A DNA stretch of 64,000 nt from Alteromonas mediterranea DE (GCF_000020585.3 NC_011138.3:223501-287500), one strand, 5' to 3'; positions 27,029 to 37,074 are shown, counted from the first letter of the stretch. The notes: generated from the letters alone by a model not told the origin. Numbers and translations: made by a program.

Positions 27029-27982
27029 GTGTCAGTAGTAGTAACAGTGGTGGCTTTTCTTTTGTTGTCCCTAAAGAGCGGCATGTTATTTGCCCAAACA
27101 GGTGGAAAATGTGAAGGTGAAAAATGCACTTTTCAAAAGCCTACAGTGACCTGGGTACGCCCACCAGAGCTTGGACTTGAAGGCAATGGTGTCAGCATTA
27201 CAGCGGGCCCGCTTTACGACGTAATGGCCTATCTTTCTACATACTTAAATGGTTATGAACATAAGTTTGAAGTTTACCCAGTGAAGCGTGCATGGTCGCT
27301 AGTCCGGAATACGCATTCTTCTGAAAAAGTTTATTGCTTTTATGGGGCTGCCTATCAGAAGGAACGAGTAGAATGGGGATATTTCACCCAACCTACCTCT
27401 ATTAACTTACCGCTACTGATCGCTGCTAAAAAAGCATTACATTCCTCCTCGAATAAGAAGTTAGTCGCCGGGCATGCTAACCCAATGTTGGGTTATTTTG
27501 AGTCCGTTTCATTGCGAACACTTCTTCGACAAAACTTGAGAACGGTGCTTTACGACGAAGTGAACAACGTTTATGCCGATACGGTCGAGCAATGGGCTAC
27601 ACCGAATAATGTGGTGCGTTTAAATGGTTTAGGGAAAGATTTAGGCATGCATACAATTGAGCTACTGGAAAGTGGCAGAATTGACTTTGGATATGTAGGT
27701 CACCGCGAGTTTTCAGTATTACCAAAAGAAGAGCTCGACGTGCTTCATGTTTATCAAATCAGCGAACTATCGCAAGAGTTAAGAGGAACAAAACGCGTAC
27801 TTTGTTCTAAAAGTGAGCTAGGGCATATAGTCACTAATGCTTTAGATAATGCATTTACGGACATCATGTCTAACCCTAAGCAAAATCAAATTTTTAGAGA
27901 CATCAATTTTGCAGCAGATGGATATCCTTTATTTTTTAAACCACTTTTCGATGAAAGGTGGAGTAAAGTTATGGTCAATTAA
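27029..27982 (+). CDS. Periplasmic solute-binding-like protein, unknown ligand
   Basis: 317 residues with a signal peptide (VVVTVVAFLLLSLKSGMLFAQ) and a two-lobe extracellular solute-binding type-3-like body. The segments VTWVRPPELGLEG, FEVYPVKRAWSLV and VYCFYGAAYQKERVEWGYFT resemble the TIGR02285 type of orphan binding proteins. No transporter permease is adjacent, so a sensory or orphan role is possible. GGKCEGEKC near the mature N-terminus could form a disulfide. The start is a GTG, since no ATG is available in a suitable place; the ribosome site is weak. Confidence 0.6.
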   Translation: MSVVVTVVAFLLLSLKSGMLFAQTGGKCEGEKCTFQKPTVTWVRPPELGLEGNGVSITAGPLYDVMAYLSTYLNGYEHKFEVYPVKRAWSLVRNTHSSEKVYCFYGAAYQKERVEWGYFTQPTSINLPLLIAAKKALHSSSNKKLVAGHANPMLGYFESVSLRTLLRQNLRTVLYDEVNNVYADTVEQWATPNNVVRLNGLGKDLGMHTIELLESGRIDFGYVGHREFSVLPKEELDVLHVYQISELSQELRGTKRVLCSKSELGHIVTNALDNAFTDIMSNPKQNQIFRDINFAADGYPLFFKPLFDERWSKVMVN

Positions 27983-28131
27983 TCATGCGATAGTACGGCT
28001 TCATTTGGAGCTCTACGAAAATCTATAGTTCAGCGTCACTTGCTAATCAGGTGAGTTAAAAAGTTATCTTACGTGACACCAACCCAATCCTTTTTACCAG
28101 TCGTCGCGCCTGAATAATTGGTGATCCCGAA

Positions 28132-28176
28132 CTCCATTTCCAAACTCATCACTTTAGCGTGAGGTTGGAAATGGAG
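28132..28176. repeat. Long hairpin between convergent genes
   Basis: A 17-bp inverted repeat, CTCCATTTCCAAACTCA (28132-28148) against 28160-28176, with 16 of 17 positions paired and an 11-nt loop. It lies 23 bp past the stop of the GH5-like gene (minus strand). There is no T run on either strand, so it is not a standard intrinsic terminator; it may be a processing hairpin or a repeat element. Confidence 0.55.
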
Positions 28177-28198
28177 GAGATGCTTACGGTAACTTAGC

Positions 28199-30775
28199 TT
28201 ATTCCATCTTCACCAGTGCAACTTTACCCACTTCAATGCCACGCCAACCGTTTTTAGGTGCGCGTTTGAGTGGTGGTAATATAAATTGAAGCCCTGTGAT
28301 CTGGTGAATATCCAAAGGAGGTTGCTCGTCAAATGGCCCCATGGTAACTGGCATAAACATAGGGTACGCACGAGTTAATAAGGTCGCCGTGGGTTTTAGG
28401 GCCGAAACAGGAAGAATCAAGGTTTTCCATTCGTCACTTACAGTAAAATCAGTGCCGTAGGCCAGCCCATCGTTAGCAATAACGCCAAATTGCAACCGGT
28501 CGCTATTGCCTAATGAACGAACGCGTAGTGCAATAGCGTTATATTTTTTCAAGGTACGGTCTATCAAAGTGGCATTTTTAGGGAGATCCGTACGCAGTAA
28601 TGGCCCACCAGATTGAAGGTTATCGTCAAAGACTTTGAGCGTAACTGTTTCGCCATCGGTGGTCGCCGAAGAGGCCGGCCAGCTCACCGTGTTTTGCGGT
28701 GGTACAAACGTCCCTCTCGCTTCGCTTGGGTTAAAGAGAAGTACTGGACTGCCTGCAGGTTGCAATATCGTGTGATAGTAAGCATTATTCGAGAAATCCC
28801 AATCCTGCGGTTTTCCACGTTGCTTACCAGGGTAAGTTACTGTGGTATTTCCGTCAGTAATGGTAAAGGCGTATTCCAATTTACCTGAGAGTTTCCACGT
28901 ATTGTCATTCGGTAGTGTAACTTGATAAACCCCTTTATCTCCTTGTTGCATAGGCAAAGTAACGAAGTCACTGTGGCCCTCATAACGTACATTTAAGGTA
29001 ACGAGGGGATTAGGCGTTACACTTTGCACCGTCGCACTAAAGGTCAGGGTATCACCAAGAGTCCGCTGACGTTGGGGTTGGTGAGTCACTATGGTTTCAC
29101 CTGGTTTGATTGGCGGTAAGTAATAGGCCGAGTCTATGTCACCTGGTGGCTTTGCCTCTGATGGTGATAGCCAATATACCCCAGGCGTGACAACGAAATT
29201 ACCTCCTGAAGCCTGAGACTGGTAGTTGTTGCCGTCGTTAACACCAGTCACCCCAAAGCGCTCGCCCAGACCGGGAAGGAAAAGAGTCATGCTATTGGCT
29301 TTAACTGACAACCGACTGACTTCTCGGTTAAGACTAGAGTTCTGATGTGGGTCTTGTAGATTGATCACATCGGGGAATACCTCTAATCGCCACTGCGAGT
29401 CTCCCAGTTTATCCAAGAAGTATGCACCGGAGCCCGTGTATTTAACCAGCTCAGATGATCCAACCCCTGCAATGTGAGTTAGGCTATCAACATCTTTAGG
29501 GCTGCGAGTGGTGCTGTTTGTGTAATAGAACTGTTTAGTATCATCAAACACGGCCAAGTCAGCGAGGTAGTCCAGTGTTGTATGATGAAATTGGTTACTC
29601 TGCGGGTAATCTGGAGCTTCATAGTCCTGAGGTAAATTACGAAACTCTTCACCGGCAATCATCAAACTTATTGCTTTCGCTGGCGTATACAATAAATTTA
29701 AGTAGTGAGTATTGTAGTCTGAGTTACTGTCTGCAATTACCGCAGGGTCGTAAGCAAACTGAGTGGCCCATTGAAACCCCGCGTCGCGAAAGCTGCGTGC
29801 CATCGCGGGGTACGTTACGCTATTTGTGATATCCGCCGCGTCAAATTCGTAAATCATGCGCGCTTTATCACTGCACCCGCTGATATCACTAAATGGGTTG
29901 GTATACGTTGAAACCGCAGGCAGTACATTGGTATTCAACGCACTGTATTTTAATAAACCAGTGGGATACCACTGATACGCGATACCATCTATTGACGTGT
30001 TACATACCGCTTTGGCAAAGTCTCTCTGGTCACCTTGTTCACTAATGTTATAGAACAAAGGCTTGGTAACACCTGCGTCTTTAACCGTTTTAATTAAGGT
30101 TTCGATATACGTCGCACTCTTTTGTGGAGCTAAGCGATGTTTGGGCTCATTAAAAAGCTCAAAGGCGATAATTTCAGGGTCGCTGCCAAGGGGTTGCCCA
30201 GTGTAGCGGTTTTTATGCGCCATAAACTGAGTCAGATAGCGCTGCTGGGCGGCAATAAGCGCAGGCTTTTCATTCATATCGTTTTTGCTGTAGCCCACTG
30301 CAAATCCAGGCTCAGCGGGATCTTGTTCGGGATAGCCCGTTCCCCACCATGCAATGGGAGTGATGATAGCGCGAATGCCATGCTCTTGAAGGCGCATCAT
30401 CAAATAATCGAATAACTCAAGATATTCATTGTCGATGAGATTGCCTTCTTTGTCGCTGATGGCTTTGTCCCATACGTGAATGCGATAAGCATTTAGCTTA
30501 AGCCGGGTCATATGGTCCACGTCTATATCGATCGCGGCTTTGTGATCAATTCCACGCCGAGCGATAGCGCGATATCCATAGGCAAACGGCGCACTGTAGT
30601 TGGCACCAAACAAGTAGACTGGGTCGCCGTTGTCCCATAACAACCGGCCGTTTTCTACTGTCACGGGAGTAGGGGGTAACGTGGTATCGGTCAAACTTAC
30701 TGCACTACTTAAGCCCGCTCTAGTTAAGCCCATAGTAGCCAAAACGATTGAGGTTACGAATATTTTTGAGAACAT
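28199..30775 (-). CDS. Secreted GH5-like multidomain glycoside hydrolase
   Basis: 858 residues with a signal peptide. A TIM-barrel of the GH5/cellulase type covers about 35-400: LFGANYSAPFAYGYRAI, LKLNAYRIHVWD, the acid/base motif FELFNEPKH (E210) and the likely nucleophile in MIYEFDAAD (E310). The segment from about 400 to 560 is an accessory beta-rich part. The C-terminus (about 560-858) has an Ig-like unit and a jelly-roll, carbohydrate-binding-like unit. The context (galE, GH2 beta-galactosidase, TonB receptor) suggests a galactose-containing polysaccharide, but the specificity cannot be read from sequence. 18 nt after galE. Confidence 0.75.
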   Translation of the reverse strand: MFSKIFVTSIVLATMGLTRAGLSSAVSLTDTTLPPTPVTVENGRLLWDNGDPVYLFGANYSAPFAYGYRAIARRGIDHKAAIDIDVDHMTRLKLNAYRIHVWDKAISDKEGNLIDNEYLELFDYLMMRLQEHGIRAIITPIAWWGTGYPEQDPAEPGFAVGYSKNDMNEKPALIAAQQRYLTQFMAHKNRYTGQPLGSDPEIIAFELFNEPKHRLAPQKSATYIETLIKTVKDAGVTKPLFYNISEQGDQRDFAKAVCNTSIDGIAYQWYPTGLLKYSALNTNVLPAVSTYTNPFSDISGCSDKARMIYEFDAADITNSVTYPAMARSFRDAGFQWATQFAYDPAVIADSNSDYNTHYLNLLYTPAKAISLMIAGEEFRNLPQDYEAPDYPQSNQFHHTTLDYLADLAVFDDTKQFYYTNSTTRSPKDVDSLTHIAGVGSSELVKYTGSGAYFLDKLGDSQWRLEVFPDVINLQDPHQNSSLNREVSRLSVKANSMTLFLPGLGERFGVTGVNDGNNYQSQASGGNFVVTPGVYWLSPSEAKPPGDIDSAYYLPPIKPGETIVTHQPQRQRTLGDTLTFSATVQSVTPNPLVTLNVRYEGHSDFVTLPMQQGDKGVYQVTLPNDNTWKLSGKLEYAFTITDGNTTVTYPGKQRGKPQDWDFSNNAYYHTILQPAGSPVLLFNPSEARGTFVPPQNTVSWPASSATTDGETVTLKVFDDNLQSGGPLLRTDLPKNATLIDRTLKKYNAIALRVRSLGNSDRLQFGVIANDGLAYGTDFTVSDEWKTLILPVSALKPTATLLTRAYPMFMPVTMGPFDEQPPLDIHQITGLQFILPPLKRAPKNGWRGIEVGKVALVKME

Positions 30776-30792
30776 CTTAATTTTCCTACAAG

Positions 30793-31809
30793 TTAGGCTT
30801 CGCGATAGCCGTTAGGGTTAGACGACTGCCATCGCCAACTGTCTTTCACCATGTCTTCTAAGGTGCGGGTGGCTTGCCATCCCAGCACCTCTTTAGCGTG
30901 ACTTGAGTTGGCGTAACACTGTGCCACATCGCCGGGGCGACGGGGAGCAATTTGATAAGGGATAGGTCGGTCACTTGCTTTCGCGTAGGCGTCTACCATC
31001 TCTAGCACTGAAACACCGCTACCCGTTCCTAGATTTAAGCAGTGACTGCCCGGTTTTCCATGCAATTGCTCCAAAGCGCGAACATGCCCTTCCGCTAAGT
31101 CACATACGTGTATATAGTCGCGCACTCCAGTGCCATCATTGGTGGGGTAGTCATCGCCAAATACGGCCAGATGAGAGCGCTTGCCCACGGCCACTTGTGC
31201 AATAAAAGGCATTAAATTATTTGGGATTCCACTTGGGTCTTCTCCAATCCGTCCGCAAGGATGAGCGCCCACTGGGTTAAAGTAGCGCAAAATAATACCG
31301 TTAAATTGAGCCGTGGCAGTCGCAAAATCTTGTATGATTTGCTCTACCATGAGTTTACTTCTGCCGTAGGGATTGGTCGCGCCGACGGGAAAGTCTTCCA
31401 CAATAGGTACAGTTTGCGGGTCGCCGTAAACTGTCGCTGAAGAGCTAAACACTAACGTATGTACGCCAGCCTGATGCATAGTTTCTATTAAAGTCTGGCT
31501 GGCAGTAACGTTGTTTCGGTAATAAAGCATAGGTTTCTCAACAGATTCCCCCACTGCTTTTGAGCCGGCGAAGTGAATGACGCCATCAAAGGTGTGCTCT
31601 GAGAAAACACGTCTGAGCAGCTCTTCATCCCCCACGTCACCCTCATAATGAGGGATCTCTGTATTACAAATACCTTCTACCCGCTTAAGTGCTTCGGCGT
31701 GGCTGTTAGAGAAGTCGTCAATTACCACAACAGAATGGCTTGCTTCAACTAACGAGATACAGGTATGTGAGCCGATATAGCCAGCACCACCGGTGACTAA
31801 TATATGCAT
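30793..31809 (-). CDS. galE: UDP-glucose 4-epimerase
   Basis: A 338-residue SDR epimerase, the length of E. coli GalE. NAD-binding TGGAGYIGSH opens the protein; the catalytic site has SSSATVYG and YGRSK (Tyr and Lys), and RYFNPVGAH and RDYIHVCDLAEGH follow. It regenerates UDP-glucose from UDP-galactose for GalT. The ATG at 31809 has AAGGA 7 nt upstream; the longer frame start at 31830 lies in the preceding gene. It sits in the hydrolase cluster rather than with galTK, so the Leloir pathway is split over two units. Confidence 0.95.
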   Translation of the reverse strand: MHILVTGGAGYIGSHTCISLVEASHSVVVIDDFSNSHAEALKRVEGICNTEIPHYEGDVGDEELLRRVFSEHTFDGVIHFAGSKAVGESVEKPMLYYRNNVTASQTLIETMHQAGVHTLVFSSSATVYGDPQTVPIVEDFPVGATNPYGRSKLMVEQIIQDFATATAQFNGIILRYFNPVGAHPCGRIGEDPSGIPNNLMPFIAQVAVGKRSHLAVFGDDYPTNDGTGVRDYIHVCDLAEGHVRALEQLHGKPGSHCLNLGTGSGVSVLEMVDAYAKASDRPIPYQIAPRRPGDVAQCYANSSHAKEVLGWQATRTLEDMVKDSWRWQSSNPNGYREA

Positions 31810-31819
31810 GGGTCTTTCC

Positions 31820-34180
31820 TTACTTTTCAAGTGATAATGTTGCAGGTTTTAGACCTTTGGCAGTAACCGTGATTTTGGCGTTTTTAAGTGTTTCACCAAT
31901 TTCAATTAATAAAGCGCCTTCTCCCTGAGAGGTGGTAATGGGGCTTTGATTTAATAATTTAATATCGCCTTCAACTTCAGCATTCAGCTCGATGTTATTT
32001 GTGCGAACAGGATTGCCCTTAGCATCTACCATTTGTGCGTATATAAATACTTTGTCTTTCACGTAGGGAGTAGGAGCAATACCTGAGGTGTCGAGTCGTA
32101 GCGTTAGCGCAGTGGCGTTCTCTGGCGTTGTGACACTATGACGAGCGACAATATTCTCACTAATTAGCGCTTCAGCACGCAATGTACCAGGCTCGAAGTT
32201 ATCTATTGAGAAGGTAAAGGGAGGATGCGCTAAGTGCGTACTCAAAGCATCAGTGTCGGGGCTTTGCGTCGCAATTAAGCGATCGTTGAGGTAAAGCGCG
32301 ACGCGCTCGGCATTTGAGAAAACGCGCACATTAGTGCTTGACGTTTCATCCCAATTACTTGCGATATACACCATGGGACCGCTTTCAAATTGCGGGGCGT
32401 GTTCGCCTGCATTCCGTTGACTTTGGAAAAAGTAATAGCTGAATTTAGGCTGACGATAAATACTGGCGATACCCGAAGCTTCAATGTCATCGGCATAGCC
32501 GCGGTTATAATCAAACATTACCCAGTAACCGTCTGCAAAGGCGGGTACGGTAAAGTTGTCATTGTGGGCTTCTTGAAGGTTCTTTGCCTGTTGCAGCAGG
32601 CGCTTTTCACCGCTATTTAGTAATTGACGGCTAGTACGCTCATCTTCCTGCAAATCTTGCCAGCTATCCTGATTTAAACCCGCGTTTTGCGCGTAATATT
32701 CCCAGTCCCCGTACTCAGATACAATGTAAGGGACTGTGGGTGTTTCGTAATGCTGAAGTCGGTGTTGACGGGCTTGTACAAAAATATCGTAGCCTAGTTC
32801 CCATCCTGCGGAATAGGCGCCAGGGTATTCGGCATGTACTGTATCAGATAGTGCTGCGATAAATTCGCCCGGCATGTCTGATTCGTTTAATGAGCACTCC
32901 CATGCAATGACGCTAGCGTGATTACGGTCTCGGCGTAGTAAATCAGCACACGCTTTTAAGGTATGAGCTTCGAACTCTTTAGTGGGGTTGTAATATTGCC
33001 AACCCAATATTGCATCCAGTAATACTAAGCCCAGTTCGTCAGCCGCCTTCATAAATGCTGTTGAGTGAGGGTAGTGGGACAATCGAACGTAGTCGAAACC
33101 CGCCGATTTGATTTTTACGGCATCGCGGTAATCAGCCTGAGCAGAGGTTGCGTAGCCGACAAACGGATATTCCTGGTGGCGGTTGACACCGCGAAGAAAG
33201 GTTTTTTCACCGTTTATCAGTAGCTCATTTTTATCATTGAAGACAAAAGAGCGAATACCGATGTTTCGCGATTGATGTTCTATAGTTGTATCGCCATGCG
33301 ACAATACAGTGTCCAGTGTGTATAAGTTGGGGTGCTGAGGAGACCATAAGGCAGGTTCAGCTACTGTAATTAACTGATTAAAATGACGCTTTTCACCTGC
33401 CGGCAGGGTGTATTGTTGGCTTACCTCATGAACTTCACTTCCATCAAATGACAAAGTTTGGGTAAGGGTAAACGTTTTTTCTTCGCCGCTGGTGTTAGCT
33501 ACATGCGTTTTAATGTTTACTTCAGATTTCACTTTATCTACAAAAGGGAAGGTTACAAAAACACCGCCACCGGCTACTTCGTTAGCGTGCATCTCATCAG
33601 TAATCATCAAGGTGTTTTTTACCAGAAGATTAACATCGCGATATAAGCCACCGTAGGTATTAAAATCAAGCAATGTAAGTGGCTTCGGGCCAGTCACGTC
33701 ATTGTCACGGTTATCTAAACGAACGCGGAGGGTATTCCTTCCTAACACGAGGTAAGGGCTTAAATCGAGAGTAAACGGCAGATATCCACCTAAGTGAGTA
33801 CCCACTTTCTCATCATTAAGCCAAACTTCTGTAGCATTCATTGCGCCCTCAAAACGAATCAACACCGCTTGCTCAAGCCATTCTGCCGGCACTGAAAACG
33901 ATTTTTGATACCAGGCAACACCTTGCCATTGGTCGTTTACCACTTCAGGCTCTAACCGGGGAGTATGTGGAAGAGCAATGTTTTCCCATGCTTGGGTTAT
34001 TTGCTCAGGCGTAAGCGCCTCATCCGCCTTCTTAAACTGCCAGTCTTGATTGAAAGGAACTACTTCACTTAGAAAAGGCGATGAAGAATGCGGTGGATTA
34101 GAAGAAGACATGAAGGGCTGGCACGCGCCTAACCACAACAGACAAAAGAGTAAAAAGCTAAATCGGGAAATAGAAGTCAT
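31820..34180 (-). CDS. GH2 beta-galactosidase-type lipoprotein
   Basis: 786 residues. The start MTSISRFSFLLFCLLWLGAC gives a lipoprotein with Cys20 as the lipid anchor, so the enzyme is probably periplasmic or surface-bound. Domains run in order: sugar-binding jelly-roll (about 40-190), Ig-like (190-300), TIM barrel (300-600) and further beta domains. The GH2 acid/base is Glu433 in CSLNES and the nucleophile is Glu489 in IVSEYGDW. GVNRHQEYPFVGYA is the usual GH2 barrel start. It is shorter than E. coli LacZ and could be a beta-galactosidase or another GH2 activity; the gal context favours beta-galactoside. The frame extends to 34279 but the signal peptide fixes the ATG at 34180. Confidence 0.8.
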   Translation of the reverse strand: MTSISRFSFLLFCLLWLGACQPFMSSSNPPHSSSPFLSEVVPFNQDWQFKKADEALTPEQITQAWENIALPHTPRLEPEVVNDQWQGVAWYQKSFSVPAEWLEQAVLIRFEGAMNATEVWLNDEKVGTHLGGYLPFTLDLSPYLVLGRNTLRVRLDNRDNDVTGPKPLTLLDFNTYGGLYRDVNLLVKNTLMITDEMHANEVAGGGVFVTFPFVDKVKSEVNIKTHVANTSGEEKTFTLTQTLSFDGSEVHEVSQQYTLPAGEKRHFNQLITVAEPALWSPQHPNLYTLDTVLSHGDTTIEHQSRNIGIRSFVFNDKNELLINGEKTFLRGVNRHQEYPFVGYATSAQADYRDAVKIKSAGFDYVRLSHYPHSTAFMKAADELGLVLLDAILGWQYYNPTKEFEAHTLKACADLLRRDRNHASVIAWECSLNESDMPGEFIAALSDTVHAEYPGAYSAGWELGYDIFVQARQHRLQHYETPTVPYIVSEYGDWEYYAQNAGLNQDSWQDLQEDERTSRQLLNSGEKRLLQQAKNLQEAHNDNFTVPAFADGYWVMFDYNRGYADDIEASGIASIYRQPKFSYYFFQSQRNAGEHAPQFESGPMVYIASNWDETSSTNVRVFSNAERVALYLNDRLIATQSPDTDALSTHLAHPPFTFSIDNFEPGTLRAEALISENIVARHSVTTPENATALTLRLDTSGIAPTPYVKDKVFIYAQMVDAKGNPVRTNNIELNAEVEGDIKLLNQSPITTSQGEGALLIEIGETLKNAKITVTAKGLKPATLSLEK

Positions 34181-34279
34181 TGCTCTAGCCTGGATGAAAT
34201 CAAAAATAGACAAGCCTAGTTGGCTTAAACGCAAAAAGGCACTGCCCTTATTTGAAAGAGCAGTGCCGATACAACACAT

Positions 34280-36937
34280 TTACATCGCGTATTGGAAGCC
34301 TAACAAGTAACGGCGTCCCCATTCAGCGTATTGACGTGGTCGGGTAGGGTCGTTGTCAAAGTATGACGTAGACGCTTCATTCGTTAGGTTCTGCCCTTGT
34401 AACATTACTTTGAAGTTTTCGGTCACTTCGTAGGCAATGCTGGCATCAACCGTGGCTTCGTCATCTATAGTGAAAACGGCACCTGGGTCCCAGCTACCTA
34501 CGCTAGTGTATGCACTGCGGTAGTTATATGACACCTTCGCATCAATACCTGCTTTGTAATACCAAAGGGTTAAACTACCTACATTTTTAGATAAGCCCCC
34601 CATAGTCAATGGGTTGTTTTCAGGCTCAAACTCAGTCACATTCGTATCTGTATAGCTGTAGTTGGTATAAATCCCCAAGCCATCAAAAGGTTCTGGCAAC
34701 ATGTTAAACGCTTGCTGATACATCACTTCAACGCCGCGAATCTGGCCACCATCACCGTTCACTGGGCCGGTAAATTGGTAACTCTCACCATTGATATTAA
34801 GAGTATCTGTAGCAGCACCTACATGACTCTTTAGGTCTTTGAAGAAGAGTGACACGGTAAGAGCAGCATCTTCAGCAAAGAAATATTCATAGCCCAGGTC
34901 AACTTGATCCGCGATGAACGGATTTAGCTGAGGGTTACCGCCAGAAGCAGAGTTAACTGTAGAAGATGTATTAATTTGTAAGCCTGTACGCATTTCAATG
35001 AGTGGCGGACGAGATATAGCACGTGAAAGTCCAAAGCGAATTTGCGAATCGTCCGTAATGTCAAAACGTAAGTTTAGCGCAGGCAGCACCTCACTGTAGT
35101 CATGGTCAATCGATACCGCAGTTAGCTCTCCCCCGTCAGCTTGCTGGAAACCTGTTGAAGTAGATTCGGTATTGATGTAGCGCACACCTACATTACCTGT
35201 GTACGAGATACCGCCAATTTCACCTAACAGATTAAACTGAACGTACAATGCAGTATTAGTTTCTTGAACATTCCAGCTATTAAGTATATCGGCATTAGTC
35301 TGGGTATGCTGGTTGCGGTTATCTATCCCGCCAAACGCTTCCTGCGCTACTTCTGACCAATTTTTTATGCTGTAAAGCGCAGGGACGCCATAGCCTTCAC
35401 CAAGCTCGTAAGTAAAGGCGTCTACATTGGCACTGCTATTGGCTACACTTTGTTGCCAGCTAACCACATCATTGTCTTTTTCTCTATCTGTCCAACGCCC
35501 GCCGAAGCTCATTGCATCAATAATTCCCCACTCGATAGGTCGAGAGAAATCAAGCTTGGCAGTGATCATTTCATCTTCTAACAGGCGGTCGTTGTCCACC
35601 TGCATATAATCAAGACCGTAATCCGTAACATCGCTCATGTCATAACCAGTGCCAATGGATAAGCGCTCAGCGGTAGTGTCCCAGCTATAGTCCATGCCGT
35701 TTGCATCAGCATCTGCATCCCAATACCAAGACTGAATGTTCACCCAGCGAGAAGTTATTGAAGCTTCTGAATAGCCAATGTCCGCATTTACCTTCCAAAC
35801 GTCACCTAACCATTCAGCATTTAAGCCTGTACTGACAAGTTCGTTTTCTTGGAACCAAGTAGAATTATTTGCAGTGTGGCTACCGCCCCACAACATTCCA
35901 CCTGCAACAATTTGTTCTGAACCATCGGGTTTAGTAATGATTTGCGGTGGGTTACTGGCATTTGCAACGTTCCAGTTATTTAAGCCACCCCAGTTACCCC
36001 AGCCGTCGAACCAGATTTGGTCTTCTCGTTCTTCAATATCAAATTTGGAATAAAAGAGGTCATACTTTAGCTCTAAACTTTCATTTGGTAGCCATTGAAG
36101 TACCGTCATTGCACCAATTCTCTGGTTGTCACCGCCTTTCGTAGCCGTCTGTGCTCCCCAAGGGGCCGCTTCAGGGATGCCATTACCATTAACATCACCC
36201 TGATCAGCCGGAACATTGTTGTATTCCCACGAGGTAACATCTTTTTGTAGCGAGGGTTGGTCTTGAACGGCAACGCCAAACGCAATACCAAATGTATCTG
36301 AAATAGGGTCGATATAACTGAAATTAGCGCGATAACCTTGGGAGTCGGCTGTGGGAATATCGTCAGCTAAAGGGTAACTCATCAAGTGCCCGCTGATGTT
36401 GACGGCCCTTTCATCTTTGGTCAAGGGTTCAACGAACTGCATGTTAACTAGGCCAGAGATACCCCCTTCAATATTACTTGCTAAAGGGCTTTTAAATACT
36501 TCAACTGAGCTAATAAGCTCCGCAGGGAATTGTTCATAACGAACACTACGACTTGGTTCACCGCTAACAATTTCTCGGCCATTCATGGTTGCAAGGTTAA
36601 GGCGCGGCCCCATACCTCGAATAGAAATCTGACTCGCGTTTCCGCGATCACGGTCTGCTGCAATACCCGGTAAGCGCGCGAGGGCATCAGTGATTGTCAC
36701 ATCGGGAAGTTGTCCCAGGTCATCCGTGGAGATAATTTCTACCGTCGAATCAGCTAACTTCTTATGCTGTAGTGAACGGGTTAATGTGCTACCGAAACCA
36801 CGGACAGTGATAACTTCGGTTTCGCTGATATCAACTTGTTTATCAACATCGGCCGCTTCTTGTGCTGAAGCAATGCTGATATTTAAGCATTGCGCTACCG
36901 CAAGTGCAGTCAAACCTAACTTGAATTGTGTCTTCAT
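34280..36937 (-). CDS. TonB-dependent receptor, probable galactoside uptake
   Basis: An 885-residue outer-membrane receptor of the TIGR01782-type large carbohydrate TonB receptors. Signal peptide to about 25 (ASA|QEA), TonB-box-like EVITVRGFGS at 41-50, plug domain LGQLPDVTITDALARLPGIA and SIRGMGPRLNLATMNGR, then the beta barrel, ending GRRYLLGFQYAM. It should import oligosaccharides across the outer membrane. GGGGGT lies 10 nt before the ATG. A perfect GalR-like palindrome lies 124 bp upstream, placing it and the downstream GH2-galE-GH5 genes under probable galactose control. Confidence 0.88.
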   Translation of the reverse strand: MKTQFKLGLTALAVAQCLNISIASAQEAADVDKQVDISETEVITVRGFGSTLTRSLQHKKLADSTVEIISTDDLGQLPDVTITDALARLPGIAADRDRGNASQISIRGMGPRLNLATMNGREIVSGEPSRSVRYEQFPAELISSVEVFKSPLASNIEGGISGLVNMQFVEPLTKDERAVNISGHLMSYPLADDIPTADSQGYRANFSYIDPISDTFGIAFGVAVQDQPSLQKDVTSWEYNNVPADQGDVNGNGIPEAAPWGAQTATKGGDNQRIGAMTVLQWLPNESLELKYDLFYSKFDIEEREDQIWFDGWGNWGGLNNWNVANASNPPQIITKPDGSEQIVAGGMLWGGSHTANNSTWFQENELVSTGLNAEWLGDVWKVNADIGYSEASITSRWVNIQSWYWDADADANGMDYSWDTTAERLSIGTGYDMSDVTDYGLDYMQVDNDRLLEDEMITAKLDFSRPIEWGIIDAMSFGGRWTDREKDNDVVSWQQSVANSSANVDAFTYELGEGYGVPALYSIKNWSEVAQEAFGGIDNRNQHTQTNADILNSWNVQETNTALYVQFNLLGEIGGISYTGNVGVRYINTESTSTGFQQADGGELTAVSIDHDYSEVLPALNLRFDITDDSQIRFGLSRAISRPPLIEMRTGLQINTSSTVNSASGGNPQLNPFIADQVDLGYEYFFAEDAALTVSLFFKDLKSHVGAATDTLNINGESYQFTGPVNGDGGQIRGVEVMYQQAFNMLPEPFDGLGIYTNYSYTDTNVTEFEPENNPLTMGGLSKNVGSLTLWYYKAGIDAKVSYNYRSAYTSVGSWDPGAVFTIDDEATVDASIAYEVTENFKVMLQGQNLTNEASTSYFDNDPTRPRQYAEWGRRYLLGFQYAM

Positions 36938-37060
36938 TCTATTACCCCCAAGGTAAATTTTTTAATAGTGTCTTGAGTCGTGTCGAGTGTGTTTTTAGCG
37001 TCTTGGTAGGCGTTTGTAGGGATGGCTACCATAAACAGTAACAACTTTATAACATATTTG

Positions 37061-37074
37061 GGTAAACGTTTACC
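37061..37074 (-). promoter_or_regulatory. Probable GalR operator of the TonB receptor/GH2/galE/GH5 unit
   Basis: GGTAAACGTTTACC is a perfect 14-bp palindrome with the same AAACGTTT core as the galT site and matches the E. coli GalR operator type. It lies 124 bp before the receptor ATG. Confidence 0.65.
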
